DNA from: Terrirubrum flagellatum
GTDB taxonomy: Bacteria > Pseudomonadota > Alphaproteobacteria > Rhizobiales > Beijerinckiaceae
Length of the DNA stretch: 64,000 nucleotides
Direction: 5' to 3'
Assembly: GCF_022059845.1 (NCBI RefSeq)
Contig: NZ_CP091851.1
Location: 2,480,001 to 2,544,000 of the forward strand
Shown: one piece after another, positions 25,756-34,570 of the stretch
Layout: each line of letters begins with the position of its first letter
Position numbering within the stretch: position 1 is the first letter of the stretch
Program-made: the position numbers and the translations under genes
Notes under the pieces: model-generated
What the model was told of the DNA's origin: nothing
Seen by the model: only the letters and a program-made list of their open reading frames with translations
Database searches by the model: none

Positions 25756-26929
25756 AGACCGCCTCGATGAGCCGCCGTGCGCGAGGGCCGTTGTCGCCAC
25801 GCGCGTGCATCCGATTGATGCTATAGGCGATGCCCAACTTGGCGTCGACATCGCCCATTCCGATTGATCCGCCGATACCGTGATGTCCGAATGCTTTCGG
25901 GTTCGGCCCCATCCAGACAGCGCTCCCCGTGTTGAGCAAAACACCGAGCCCCTGATGATAAGGCCTGTTTTGCATGACTTCGGTGAGATTGTGCTGCTCG
26001 ATGATCATCCGGTCGATGGCGCGCGGAGACAATACGCGCACTCCGTCGAGCTCACCGCCCCGCGCAATGGCTCCGTAGAGCCGCGCGACGGCTCTCGCAT
26101 TGCCGTGACCGTTCGCACTTGCAATCTCGGCCTCTCTCCACGCCCGAGAGTTTAACGTCACGGGCCAGGGCTCATCCGGATTTTGGGCGAACGCTTTCCC
26201 GACAAGCGTATCAGGCTGACTGTCCTTAACTGCGAACAGGGTGCCTTCAAGAACCGGCTGAAGCTCTGCGCAACGCGCTTGATCTGCGGGCGATAACCCG
26301 CCGATCTGATAATCCAAATTCAAGGGTATAGCGATCTCATCGCGAAAATACTGCGCAATCGTTTTGCCTGTAACCCGCCTTGTAATTTCGCTCAGCATGT
26401 AGCCTTGGGTGTGAATATGATAGCCAGCCTGAGCGCCGGGCTCCCAAAGTGGAGCTTGCGCGGCGAGAGCTTCGGTCATCGCCTTCCGATCGAACATAGC
26501 GCCACGCGGAAGATTGGCAGTCACCACCGGCAGGCCAGCCCGATGATCAAGCACGTAGCGAACCGGCAGCTTGTCTTTGCCGCCTTGGGCGAACTCCGGC
26601 CAATAGGCCGCAACCGGCTTATCGGGATGCACGAGGCCAAGGTCAATCAATCGATTGAAGCTGATGCCGCAAATCCCTTTGACCACCGACATCATGCAGA
26701 CAATAGTGTCCCTCTCCCACGGCATGGAGCAGACTGCGTCCCTCCACCCTCCCCAGAGATCGACCACGACCACTCCGTCGTAAACGACGCTGAAGGCCGA
26801 TCCCACTTCATCCTCTACGCGATAGTTCTCCGCGAATGCGTCGAGCACGCGTGAAAATCTTGGATCATAAGCACCGTGGATCGGGTAGCTTCGCCCACGC
26901 GCGACGACCTCGCCTGTTGCTTCTGTCAT
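25742..26929 (-). CDS. Serine hydrolase, class C beta-lactamase-like esterase
   Basis: A 395-residue protein without a signal peptide. The Ser-x-x-Lys pair is S81-V-V-K84 (MSVVKG), a Tyr motif is in YHIHTQGYMLS, and HHGIGG near residue 354 takes the place of the KTG box. This is the EstB-type cytoplasmic esterase pattern of the beta-lactamase fold. It lies between the ABC transporter genes and an SDR, so hydrolysis of an imported ester or lactone is a reasonable inference. Confidence 0.88.
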   Translation of the reverse strand: MTEATGEVVARGRSYPIHGAYDPRFSRVLDAFAENYRVEDEVGSAFSVVYDGVVVVDLWGGWRDAVCSMPWERDTIVCMMSVVKGICGISFNRLIDLGLVHPDKPVAAYWPEFAQGGKDKLPVRYVLDHRAGLPVVTANLPRGAMFDRKAMTEALAAQAPLWEPGAQAGYHIHTQGYMLSEITRRVTGKTIAQYFRDEIAIPLNLDYQIGGLSPADQARCAELQPVLEGTLFAVKDSQPDTLVGKAFAQNPDEPWPVTLNSRAWREAEIASANGHGNARAVARLYGAIARGGELDGVRVLSPRAIDRMIIEQHNLTEVMQNRPYHQGLGVLLNTGSAVWMGPNPKAFGHHGIGGSIGMGDVDAKLGIAYSINRMHARGDNGPRARRLIEAVYACL

Positions 26930-26970
26930 GGCTGTTTCAAAACCTTCCGGTTCTAGAATGTGTCGTTCGG

Positions 26971-28428
26971 CTATAAAATCTTTTGGCCGGCTTCCTCGAG
27001 GAATCGACCCGTCGCCCCTGACCAGACAATCTCTCCGTGCTCGAGGAGATTGATCTCATTGGCGTGGCGCAGTGCGAATGTCACATTCTGTTCGGCGATG
27101 AGAATCGAGATATCGCCAGTCGCTCGCATCGCCTCGATAGCATCGGAAATGACATCAAGGATCACCGGCGCCAAGCCGAGAGTAGGCTCATCGATCAGAA
27201 GAAGGCGCGGTTTCATCATGAGCGCCCGGCCGATCGCGAGTTGTTGCTGCTCGCCTCCTGAAAGCGTTCGAGCCTTTTGCGCGCGCCGCTCGGCAAGTCG
27301 TGGAAACAGTGATTCAACGAGATCGCGCTGCCGCGCGCGATCCGCCGACGATAGCCAGCTCCCGCCGATGCCCAGATTCTCCGCGACCGTCATGTCGCCA
27401 AAAAGTTCTCGCGTCTCGGGGCACAGGACCAAGCCGCTGCGCGCTATCTCATCAGGCGCATAGTCGGTCAGCGAGACACCTTGATACAACACCTGCCCAG
27501 TGCAGGGCGTCAGACCACAAATCGCATTGAACAGCGAGGTCTTGCCGGCGCCATTCAGGCCCACGATTGCGGCAATACCGCCGTTCGAGACGGCAAACGA
27601 CACGGAGTTAAGCGCGATCGCCTTGCCGTATCGCACCGAAGCGTTTTTGACTTCGAGCGCTTTCCCGACGGCCGAAGACATCTCACCGATCGGTGAAGTT
27701 CGTTTGTTCTGGTCGCCGAGATAGACCTCGCGGACGCGTTGATCGGCCAGAACCCGGTCGGGGAGATCATCCGCGATCTTCGCGCCCGAGCTCATCGCGA
27801 CGATCCGGTCGACCATCGCGCGGACGCTCTTAACGTTGTGATCGACGAGTACGATTGCCCTGCCCTCTTCGCGCAGACTCTGGATGAGCGCCGCGAATTC
27901 ACGAACCTCCAGCGCGCTCAGTCCCGCGAACGGCTCGTCCAGAAGCAGCAGCGCTGGTTTGCGAGCCAGTGACTTGGCGAGTTCCAGGCGCCGGAGCCCG
28001 GCGAAAGGCAGTTCGTTCGGCGAGCGATCGGCGGTGTTAGCCAGGCCGACACGCGCAAGAATCTCGCGACCCTCCCGATTGACGGACTCGGACATCCGCA
28101 GATTGAGAATGCTGTCCGGCAACAGCGCCAGTTGGACATTCTGTAGCACGGTCTGCTGTGGAAGCGGTCGCGAGTGCTGGAAAACCATGCTGACGCCCGC
28201 TTCGGCGACCCGATGCAGAGGCCATTTGGAAATATCGACGCCATCGAGCCGAATTTGACCGCTATCTGGACGATAGACACCCATGATCAGATTCATGACA
28301 GTCGATTTGCCGGAGCCATTCGGCCCGATGAGACCGAGTATCTCGCCGCGTTCGACGGCGATATCGACATTGTCGACGGCCTGGAGCCCGTCGAAGCGCT
28401 TGTTCAAAGCCCGCGCTTCGAGCAGCAT
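26971..28428 (-). CDS. Fused LivG-LivF ABC ATPase
   Basis: A 485-residue protein with two complete nucleotide-binding domains. The first has Walker A GPNGSGKST, a degenerate signature (LPFAGLRRLELAK) and LLLLDEPFAGLS, as in LivG. The second, from about residue 250, has GLNGAGKTS, LSGGEQQQLAIGRALM and LLLIDEPTLGLAP, as in LivF. These are usually two genes. It powers the branched-chain-type importer formed with livH and livM. Its ATG overlaps the livM stop (TGATG). Confidence 0.92.
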   Translation of the reverse strand: MLLEARALNKRFDGLQAVDNVDIAVERGEILGLIGPNGSGKSTVMNLIMGVYRPDSGQIRLDGVDISKWPLHRVAEAGVSMVFQHSRPLPQQTVLQNVQLALLPDSILNLRMSESVNREGREILARVGLANTADRSPNELPFAGLRRLELAKSLARKPALLLLDEPFAGLSALEVREFAALIQSLREEGRAIVLVDHNVKSVRAMVDRIVAMSSGAKIADDLPDRVLADQRVREVYLGDQNKRTSPIGEMSSAVGKALEVKNASVRYGKAIALNSVSFAVSNGGIAAIVGLNGAGKTSLFNAICGLTPCTGQVLYQGVSLTDYAPDEIARSGLVLCPETRELFGDMTVAENLGIGGSWLSSADRARQRDLVESLFPRLAERRAQKARTLSGGEQQQLAIGRALMMKPRLLLIDEPTLGLAPVILDVISDAIEAMRATGDISILIAEQNVTFALRHANEINLLEHGEIVWSGATGRFLEEAGQKIL

Positions 28429-29375
28429 CAGCGAGCTCTCCGGAACATTGTAATCAGCCCGAGAAGTCCGCCTGGAAGGAAGAGGAGAACCAGCACGGCA
28501 ACTATTGCTACGATGAGTTCACTCAGCGATCCCAGAGGGCGCATATATTCGCCGGCCACCGTGAGAAACACCGCGCCGAGCGCCGGTCCCAGAATGGTTC
28601 TCCGACCTCCTATGATTGCGCCGATGATGATTTGCACGCCCACCGCTGCGTCGACAAAGACATTCACCGACGCAGTTCCGAGATAGAAAGTCATCAACCC
28701 GCCAGCGAGGCCAGAGAAGAACGCGCTGTAGCAGAACGCTGCGAGCTTATATTTGACGATGTTGAATCCCATGGCTTGTGCATTGAGGCTGTCCTGACCG
28801 ATAGCCTCCAAAATCAATCCGAACGGCGATCTCACGAGGAAAAGGAGGACGCCGGCCGTGAACGCCGCGCAGCCGAGCGCTATCTCGTAGTTGATCGCGA
28901 CGCTGAGAGACAGGACGCCTGGCACCGCAATTCCGATCTCGCCACCAGTGTATGGCGAGAACAAGATGATGAGCTGTCGCAGAATGAGCACGGCGACCAG
29001 CGTGACGAGGCCGAAATAAGGACCACGCAAGCGAAGGGCGGGCAGCGCGAGCGCTGCGCCCGCGACGACTGCTGCGACAGCGCCGGCGGCGACGCAGACG
29101 ACCGGCGAGGCGATTCCATTGCTGGAGAGCAACGCGGCCGTATATGCCCCCGTTCCGATCAGGAACGTCGCCCCGAAATTCGCTTCGCCGGCATAGCCGA
29201 AGAGAAGGTCCCAGCTCATCGCAAAAACCGCGAAGAACAGGCCCAATGTTAGAATGCCGACGACATATTCAGGCGTGCCAACGAAAGGCAGCGCCGCAAG
29301 CACGGCTAGCGCGGCAATGGAACCCGACTTGACCATGATCGCACTGGGCCTGCGCTGCTCGGCTAGAGAGGTCAT
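28428..29375 (-). CDS. livM: Branched-chain-type ABC permease LivM
   Basis: A 315-residue membrane protein with about eight to ten hydrophobic helices. The LivM pattern is visible in LGLFFAVFAMSWDLLFGYAG near residue 50, FGATFLIGTGAYTAALL, and the late QIIIGAIIGGRRTILGPALG. It starts 4 bp after livH. Neighbouring enzymes suggest that the substrate is an acid or ester rather than leucine. Confidence 0.9.
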   Translation of the reverse strand: MTSLAEQRRPSAIMVKSGSIAALAVLAALPFVGTPEYVVGILTLGLFFAVFAMSWDLLFGYAGEANFGATFLIGTGAYTAALLSSNGIASPVVCVAAGAVAAVVAGAALALPALRLRGPYFGLVTLVAVLILRQLIILFSPYTGGEIGIAVPGVLSLSVAINYEIALGCAAFTAGVLLFLVRSPFGLILEAIGQDSLNAQAMGFNIVKYKLAAFCYSAFFSGLAGGLMTFYLGTASVNVFVDAAVGVQIIIGAIIGGRRTILGPALGAVFLTVAGEYMRPLGSLSELIVAIVAVLVLLFLPGGLLGLITMFRRAR

Positions 29376-29379
29376 ATTG

Positions 29380-30261
29380 TCAGCGCCTGCCGAAAAGCCC
29401 TTGTGGGCGGAAGTAAAGCACGACGATGAGAATCAGCAGCGCCGGCAAGCTGCGCAATGAAGGGCCGACCAGATACGCCGTCGCAGTCTCCACGAACCCA
29501 ATGAGATTCGCGGCTATGAGCGAACCGCCGACGCTTCCCAGCCCGCCCAGGATGACGATCGAGAACGCCGTTGCGGTCAGCTCCAGCCCGCCGCTTGGTG
29601 AAACGCCGAGGATCATCGCCACAAGCACGCCCGCCAGCCCGGCCATGGCGCCATAAACCGCCCAAACGATACGATAGATGCTTTTCAGGCTGAAGCCGCA
29701 GAGAACCAGGCCGCGGGGATTGATCGAGGCCGCGAGGACTGACTTGCCTGCGCGCGTCTGCGTTACATAAAACCACAAGAGTCCGATGACTCCCCACGCG
29801 ATCACCGCCACAAGAAGACTCGATATCGGCGTTCTCACCCCCAGGACGTTGATGACGCCCGGCGCGAGTTGCGGAATGCTGACGGGTACGTCACCAAAGA
29901 TGTGAGAGAGCGCTTCCTGAAGAATGATGGTCCAAAGGAGCGTGCCGACGAGCATGAAAACATGCTCGTCATTGACAGTAAGGCCCGGCATTCGCTGGAT
30001 GGGCTTGATGATCAGAAGATAGGTGAGCAATCCAACCGCGACGCCACTTGCGACCCCGACAAGAATTGCGCCAGACGGCCCGATCCAGCCCTTTCCTCCG
30101 AGATACCATGCGATCATGCCAGCCGTCGCGAGCGTCGTGCCATGCGACAAGTTGAGAATTCCACTAACTCCGTAAAGCAGCGTGAATCCCGTCGTCGCCA
30201 GCGCGTACACCGCGCTGATCAGGAGGCCGCTCACCAGCAGTTGCACCAACATTTCAACCAC
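29380..30261 (-). CDS. livH: Branched-chain-type ABC permease LivH
   Basis: A 293-residue inner-membrane permease. Typical LivH sequences are SAVYALATTGFTLLYGVSGI and LNLSHG near the N terminus and FSIVILGGLGSVGGSLIAAN near residue 240. I use the GTG at 30261; an ATG nine bases later is also possible and neither has a strong ribosome site. It lies 29 bp after livK. Confidence 0.9.
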   Translation of the reverse strand: MVEMLVQLLVSGLLISAVYALATTGFTLLYGVSGILNLSHGTTLATAGMIAWYLGGKGWIGPSGAILVGVASGVAVGLLTYLLIIKPIQRMPGLTVNDEHVFMLVGTLLWTIILQEALSHIFGDVPVSIPQLAPGVINVLGVRTPISSLLVAVIAWGVIGLLWFYVTQTRAGKSVLAASINPRGLVLCGFSLKSIYRIVWAVYGAMAGLAGVLVAMILGVSPSGGLELTATAFSIVILGGLGSVGGSLIAANLIGFVETATAYLVGPSLRSLPALLILIVVLYFRPQGLFGRR

Positions 30262-30290
30262 TCATCGCCACGGCGACAACGTTGCCCTGA

Positions 30291-31541
30291 TCACTTCTGC
30301 TTTGCCGAGACGAAGCTCGGGAAAGCCAGTTGAACGCTGGATACCGCCGGCGGCCAAACCGTTACTTGCTTTCCGTTCTGCCATTGAATGGCGACTCCGG
30401 TGACGAAGTCAGCGCCGAATTTCATGTCATGAGTCAGCTTGTCGTTGGGCCCCTGAAAGACGATCCGACCGCTGACGCCGACATAGTCTGCCGCTTCAAG
30501 CGCCGTAGCTATCGCGTCGGCGTCCGACGAACCGCTTCGCTCGATCGCGTCTTTAAGCAGATAAATCGCATCATACGTCGCGTAAGAATGCGCGGCCGGC
30601 GTGCCGTTGAAGCGCGCGAGATAGTTGCGCGCGAAAGGTACTGTCTTAGGAGTGAGCGGAGCGCTTTCTGACGCCGCTGTGAACGTCACCAGACCGTTCG
30701 TCGCACCGCTTGTTTCATTCCAAAACGCGCTGGCGCCGGCCTGGGCGTTGTATCCCATGAGCGGCATCGGAACCTGTTGATTGTTCCATTGCACCACAGG
30801 CTTATTGCCGACGATGCCGAGCCCAGTGACGATGACGTCTGCTTTCGCGGCTTCGATCTTCTGGAAAATAGGTGTGAAATCGGTGGTGTCCGTCGCAACC
30901 TTGATTGCGTCCACAAACTTCAAGCCTGCCGCGGGCAAGCATGTTTTCAGAAACTCATCATAGCTGCGCGTCCATGCGGCATCCTCCGTGAGCAGGACCG
31001 CCGTCTTGTAGCCAAGTTGGCGCACGGCCAGATCGCGCACAGAGTCGCATACCCCCTGAGCCGTCGAGCTAGCCGGCAGAATTGTGCGGAAAACGTATTT
31101 GTAGGCGGGATAGTTATCGTGAACGAGCTGCCCGACTTGATCGGCGCCGGCGCCGGTCACGATGTAGGGAACTTTAAGGCGCGCCGCCCAAGGCGTCATC
31201 GCGATTGCGATTTCGCTGAGGAATGTGCCGACCATTGCATGGACGCGGTCCTGCCGGACGGCTCGCTGGAACGCGAGAATGGCGTCACTCGCCGAACCCT
31301 GATCGTCGTACGAGATCAGCTCGATCTTGCGCCCCTTCACACCGCCTGCGGCGTTGATTTCATCGACGGCAAGCCGCGCGCCATTGAGGATTGCCGCGCC
31401 GTTGATCTGCGCGAATTTAGCCATGACGCCGATCTTTATCGGATCGGTCGCGCTTTGGGCCTGCGCGATCGCTGGCGAATGCAAAGCGCTCGAAGGAGCA
31501 AGAAGGCTGGCGGCGAGCAACCGCCTGTTGATGCGCCACAT
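30291..31541 (-). CDS. livK: Branched-chain-type ABC substrate-binding protein
   Basis: About 416 residues from the ATG at 31541, preceded by GGAGGGGAAA. A signal peptide (RRLLAASLLAPSSALHSPA, ending AQA) is followed by the periplasmic-binding fold: DPIKIGVMAKFAQING, LAVDEINAAGGVKGRKIELI, FLSEIAIAMTPWAA. It is the first gene of the six-gene operon down to 24967. A GntR-type operator lies about 70 bp upstream. Ligand unknown; relatives of this type often bind aromatic or other carboxylates. Confidence 0.9.
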   Translation of the reverse strand: MWRINRRLLAASLLAPSSALHSPAIAQAQSATDPIKIGVMAKFAQINGAAILNGARLAVDEINAAGGVKGRKIELISYDDQGSASDAILAFQRAVRQDRVHAMVGTFLSEIAIAMTPWAARLKVPYIVTGAGADQVGQLVHDNYPAYKYVFRTILPASSTAQGVCDSVRDLAVRQLGYKTAVLLTEDAAWTRSYDEFLKTCLPAAGLKFVDAIKVATDTTDFTPIFQKIEAAKADVIVTGLGIVGNKPVVQWNNQQVPMPLMGYNAQAGASAFWNETSGATNGLVTFTAASESAPLTPKTVPFARNYLARFNGTPAAHSYATYDAIYLLKDAIERSGSSDADAIATALEAADYVGVSGRIVFQGPNDKLTHDMKFGADFVTGVAIQWQNGKQVTVWPPAVSSVQLAFPSFVSAKQK

Positions 31542-31609
31542 AGCCGTTTCCCCTCCGATTGGCGCGCGCAACCGTTGCACACGATCTGATTTTGAGTCAG
31601 GATAATCAC

Positions 31610-31629
31610 ATTGTCTGACAATCAGTCAA
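31610..31629 (-). promoter_or_regulatory. Candidate livK promoter -35 with GntR operator
   Basis: ATTGTCTGACAAT (31610-31622) is a perfect 6-1-6 palindrome. On the minus strand it begins one base after TTGACT (31624-31629), a good -35 box, and would fill the spacer before the -10 of the livK operon. It also stands about 30 bp before the plus-strand SDR gene. A related site with the same spacing occurs at 34096-34115. I infer that the GntR regulator at 33226-33996 binds both. Confidence 0.6.
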
Positions 31630-31651
31630 TAGGGCAAAAGCAGGAAGCGGT

Positions 31652-32410
31652 ATGTCGCGGGATCTCTCGGACCTGAACATTCTCATTACCGGCGCCGGCC
31701 GGGGCATTGGACGGGCCGCCGCCGAGCTGCTGGCGGACGGGGGCGCGAATGTTGGAGTTGCAGACGTCAACTCCGAAGCAGCCGTCGCGACAACAGAAGA
31801 GATTCGCTCACGCGGGGGCTGCGCATCTCATTATATCGCCGATCTCTCAGATGAAGTGGCTTTCTCTGCGATCGCCGCAGAGTTTGCGGCGCAATCGGGA
31901 GGCTTCATTGACGCCATTATCAACAACGCAATGTGGATTCGGTACGAACCAATTGAAGACGTCACGGCGTCAACTCTCGATCGCATGCTCGGCATCGGGA
32001 TCAAGGCCCCAGTCTGGGGCGCGCAGGCGCTCATGCGCCATCGACGCCATCTTGGCGCTTCATTGATAAATCTTGCTTCGCCTGCGGCCGACCAAGGGTA
32101 TCCACGAACGGCCATTTATGCCGCGGTGAAGGGTGGAATCGTCGCGATGACGCGCGCATTAGCGGTTGAGCTCGGTCCCAAGGGCGTTCGTGTGAACGCC
32201 GTCGCCCCCGGCGCTGTGCCAACTCCAGGAGCGCGCGCCATAGTGGACGATGCAGGCTACGAAGCTCGAAAGAACAAGACGCCTCTTGGTCGTCTATGCA
32301 GCGAACGAGACGTAGCGAATGCAATAGCTTTTTTGCTGTCGCCTCAGGCTTCCTTCATCACCGGCGAAGTGCTTCACGTCGACGGTGGGATTTCGGTGTC
32401 GGCTGGCTGA
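31652..32410 (+). CDS. SDR-family oxidoreductase
   Basis: A 252-residue short-chain dehydrogenase: LITGAGRGIGRAAAELLADG, INNAM, catalytic SLINLASPAA, YAAVK and FITGEVLHVDGG. AGGAAG precedes the ATG. It is divergent from livK and shares its operator region. Its 3' end overlaps the convergent MBL gene by 37 bp. It probably works on the same substrate as the liv operon enzymes. Confidence 0.9.
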   Translation: MSRDLSDLNILITGAGRGIGRAAAELLADGGANVGVADVNSEAAVATTEEIRSRGGCASHYIADLSDEVAFSAIAAEFAAQSGGFIDAIINNAMWIRYEPIEDVTASTLDRMLGIGIKAPVWGAQALMRHRRHLGASLINLASPAADQGYPRTAIYAAVKGGIVAMTRALAVELGPKGVRVNAVAPGAVPTPGARAIVDDAGYEARKNKTPLGRLCSERDVANAIAFLLSPQASFITGEVLHVDGGISVSAG

Positions 32411-33219
32411 CCCCATTGCCCGCTTGGCGCTTCGTGCAGACAGACGATATCGGAGTCTTCCTGCCGCAGTCGCGGCCACCGTCGCCGCACCTCCGGATCA
32501 TGGCCAGGAATCAGTTTGTCGCAATCGCCGTTGGCAAGTTCTTCGCAGCGACGATAGCCCTCAAGCATCTCACCGACATGGAAGACAAGGGGAAAGGGAT
32601 TGCGGCGCATCCTGTTCTCGGAGAAGTGGAAGGCGTCTGAGGCCAAAACAAGCGGCCCGCGCTGGGTTTGAACGCGGACGACCTGCAAGCCGCCGGTATG
32701 TCCGCCAACGCGATGAACACTGACTCCCGGCGCGATCTCGCTGTCGCCATCATGGAATTGGACGCGTTCACGATAGAGAAGACGAACCACGCTGACGACA
32801 TCTTCTGCTTCGAAAGGCTGTCGCAGACATGCGTGGCACATGTAGCGTCCCGTCGCATATCTCATTTCCGCGTCCTGGAGATGGAAGCGCGCGCGAGGGA
32901 AGCTTTCGAGACAACCCGCATGATCATAGTGTAGATGAGTGATAATCACGTCTTCGACAGCGTCGGGATCGATGCCCGCCGCTTTCAACGCTTCAACGGG
33001 CCGGCGCAACAAGGCGCGACCGCGCTTCTCGGCGGCCTCGGGCCCGAAGCCCGTATCGACAACGATAACGCGCCCTGCCCCGATAATCGCCCAGACATAA
33101 TAGTCGAGCGGCATCGGCGAATCGTGCGGGTCCGATGCCTCGATGAAATTCTGACGTCGCACCCTGCCGGGACCAGACGTCGCATAGCGGATTGCGAAAA
33201 CTTCGTATGCGGGACTCAT
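32374..33219 (-). CDS. MBL-fold hydrolase (lactonase-like)
   Basis: A 281-residue metallo-beta-lactamase-fold protein. The zinc motif is H95-L-H97-Y-D99-H100, with further ligands in VGGHTGG, LASDAFH and LIPGHDP. The long N-terminal part and the YYVWAI opening resemble the N-acyl-homoserine-lactonase-like branch. Given the neighbours (carboxymuconolactone decarboxylase, hydroxyacid dehydrogenase), a catabolic lactonase is more likely than quorum quenching; this is inference. It lies 6 bp after the GntR gene. Confidence 0.82.
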   Translation of the reverse strand: MSPAYEVFAIRYATSGPGRVRRQNFIEASDPHDSPMPLDYYVWAIIGAGRVIVVDTGFGPEAAEKRGRALLRRPVEALKAAGIDPDAVEDVIITHLHYDHAGCLESFPRARFHLQDAEMRYATGRYMCHACLRQPFEAEDVVSVVRLLYRERVQFHDGDSEIAPGVSVHRVGGHTGGLQVVRVQTQRGPLVLASDAFHFSENRMRRNPFPLVFHVGEMLEGYRRCEELANGDCDKLIPGHDPEVRRRWPRLRQEDSDIVCLHEAPSGQWGQPADTEIPPST

Positions 33220-33225
33220 CGAAGC

Positions 33226-33996
33226 CTATCTGGCGGCCGTTTTCGGCGCCGTCTTACGCGGCTTCTGGATCTGCGAGGGTTGCATCTCCGCAGCGTTTTT
33301 CGTCGACGTCTCGAGCATCTTTAGGGCGGCGTCAGACGCATTTTGAATGTGATGCGTGCAGAGATGCCAAGCCGCCTCCTCGTTTCGCTCCGCGAGAGCT
33401 GCGACGAATTCTCGGATCTCCGCCAGAGAAGCCTGGGCGCGCGATGGATTGGAAAGTGATGTCGCACGCAATTGAGAGACGCGCGTGTGGATCCCCTGCA
33501 ACATTTCTGTAGCGACGGGATTGCCTGCGCCTTCGAGCAAAATTCGATAAAATTCCGATTTTGCGCTCAGAAATCCCGCAGCGGTATAGTTGTCGTACAC
33601 AGCGGCAAGCCGCTCCACGCTATCTTTCAGCGCAGCGATTTGCGCCGAAGTGGCGTGCCGGGCGAAAAGCCGGGCTGCAAGCCCTTCAAGAACCGTCCGC
33701 ACCTGATAGATCGCTTTCGCCATTTCCGGCGTGACGATCGGTACAATCGGCCCCTTGTTCGGCTGGGTGACAATGAGCCCAGCCGCCTCAAGATCGCGCA
33801 ATGCCTCACGAATCGATGTGCGCGAGACCCCCATGCGCTCGCAGAGGTCGCGTTCAATCAGGCGGGCGCCTGCCGGAAACTGTCCGGTTTCGATCGCTTC
33901 CCGAATTCGTTCGACGACTTGCTGCCGCAATGTCGGCAGCGGCGCCACGTGTAGGGACCGCTGTTCTCCCGATGTCTGATTGGGAAGCAAATCCAT
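33226..33996 (-). CDS. GntR-family (FCD) transcriptional regulator
   Basis: About 256 residues. The N-terminal winged helix includes QVVERIREAIETGQFPAG, ERMGVSRTSIREALRDLEAA and GLIVTQPNKG; the C-terminal FCD domain has YQVRTVLEGLAARLFA and SEFYRILLEGAGN. I prefer the ATG at 33996 after AAGGGCGG; a GTG at 34023 is possible. FCD regulators usually repress and respond to carboxylate metabolites. It is divergent from the carboxymuconolactone decarboxylase operon and followed by the MBL gene. Confidence 0.9.
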   Translation of the reverse strand: MDLLPNQTSGEQRSLHVAPLPTLRQQVVERIREAIETGQFPAGARLIERDLCERMGVSRTSIREALRDLEAAGLIVTQPNKGPIVPIVTPEMAKAIYQVRTVLEGLAARLFARHATSAQIAALKDSVERLAAVYDNYTAAGFLSAKSEFYRILLEGAGNPVATEMLQGIHTRVSQLRATSLSNPSRAQASLAEIREFVAALAERNEEAAWHLCTHHIQNASDAALKMLETSTKNAAEMQPSQIQKPRKTAPKTAAR

Positions 33997-34095
33997 CCCG
34001 CCCTTCAATACGCGATGCTCCACGACTCAAGGCCGCTTCCTGTCGGGTTAGCACCCTAGCGGTAGGTAGCTCGCCCGGCAACATTGATTGAATGA

Positions 34096-34115
34096 TTGAC
34101 ATCCTGTATGACAAT
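34096..34115 (+). promoter_or_regulatory. Candidate promoter -35 with second GntR operator
   Basis: TTGACA (34096-34101) is followed after one base by CCTGTATGACAAT, which shares GACAAT and the centre spacing with the livK-side palindrome. The box, gap and operator have the same order and distances as at 31610-31629 on the other strand. It would place the repressor between -35 and -10 of the gene at 34136. The left half-site is imperfect. Confidence 0.5.
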
Positions 34116-34135
34116 CAGACGATGGAGATGCGCAA

Positions 34136-34570
34136 ATGCCCTTGAAGCCCGATGAGGACACCCTGTCCGCCCTGTTTGAGCGCGGATTGGCTCTGCGACG
34201 AGAGGTTCTCGGCGCGGACTATGTCGACAAATCGATGGCTTCCGCCAACGACTTCATGATGGCGTTCCAGCACGTCACGACGGAATGGTGCTGGGGTTAC
34301 GCCTGGAACAGAACGGGCCTCGACCGCAAAACGCGCAGTTTGCTCAATCTCGCGATGCTCACTGCTCTCAACCGCGCCGCGGAAATCAAGCTCCATGTTC
34401 GGGGCGCGATCAACAATGGCGTGACAGTGGACGAGATCAAGGAAGCACTGCTTCACGCCACAATCTATTGCGGCATTCCTGCCGGGCTCGACGCCTTCAA
34501 AGCCGCAAACGAAGTCCTGCTGCAAATGGGAGCGGTCGAAACTACACCTGCCGGAGACGCCAGAAAATGA
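34136..34570 (+). CDS. Carboxymuconolactone decarboxylase-family protein
   Basis: A 144-residue protein of the PcaC/CMD fold: FERGLALRREVLGADYVDKS, WNRTGLDRKTRSLLNLAML, LHVRGAINNGVTVDEIKEAL and the catalytic-region HATIYCGIPAGLDAF. The CxxC of AhpD-type members is absent, so a decarboxylase or isomerase-like role fits better than peroxidase. GGAG precedes the ATG. Its stop overlaps the start of the next gene (ATGA). Confidence 0.87.
   Translation: MPLKPDEDTLSALFERGLALRREVLGADYVDKSMASANDFMMAFQHVTTEWCWGYAWNRTGLDRKTRSLLNLAMLTALNRAAEIKLHVRGAINNGVTVDEIKEALLHATIYCGIPAGLDAFKAANEVLLQMGAVETTPAGDARK

Noticed and set aside
32374-33219. Quorum-quenching AHL lactonase
   Set aside because: The fold and HxHxDH motif fit many lactonases; no quorum-sensing gene is near and the context is catabolic, so the specific claim is unsupported.
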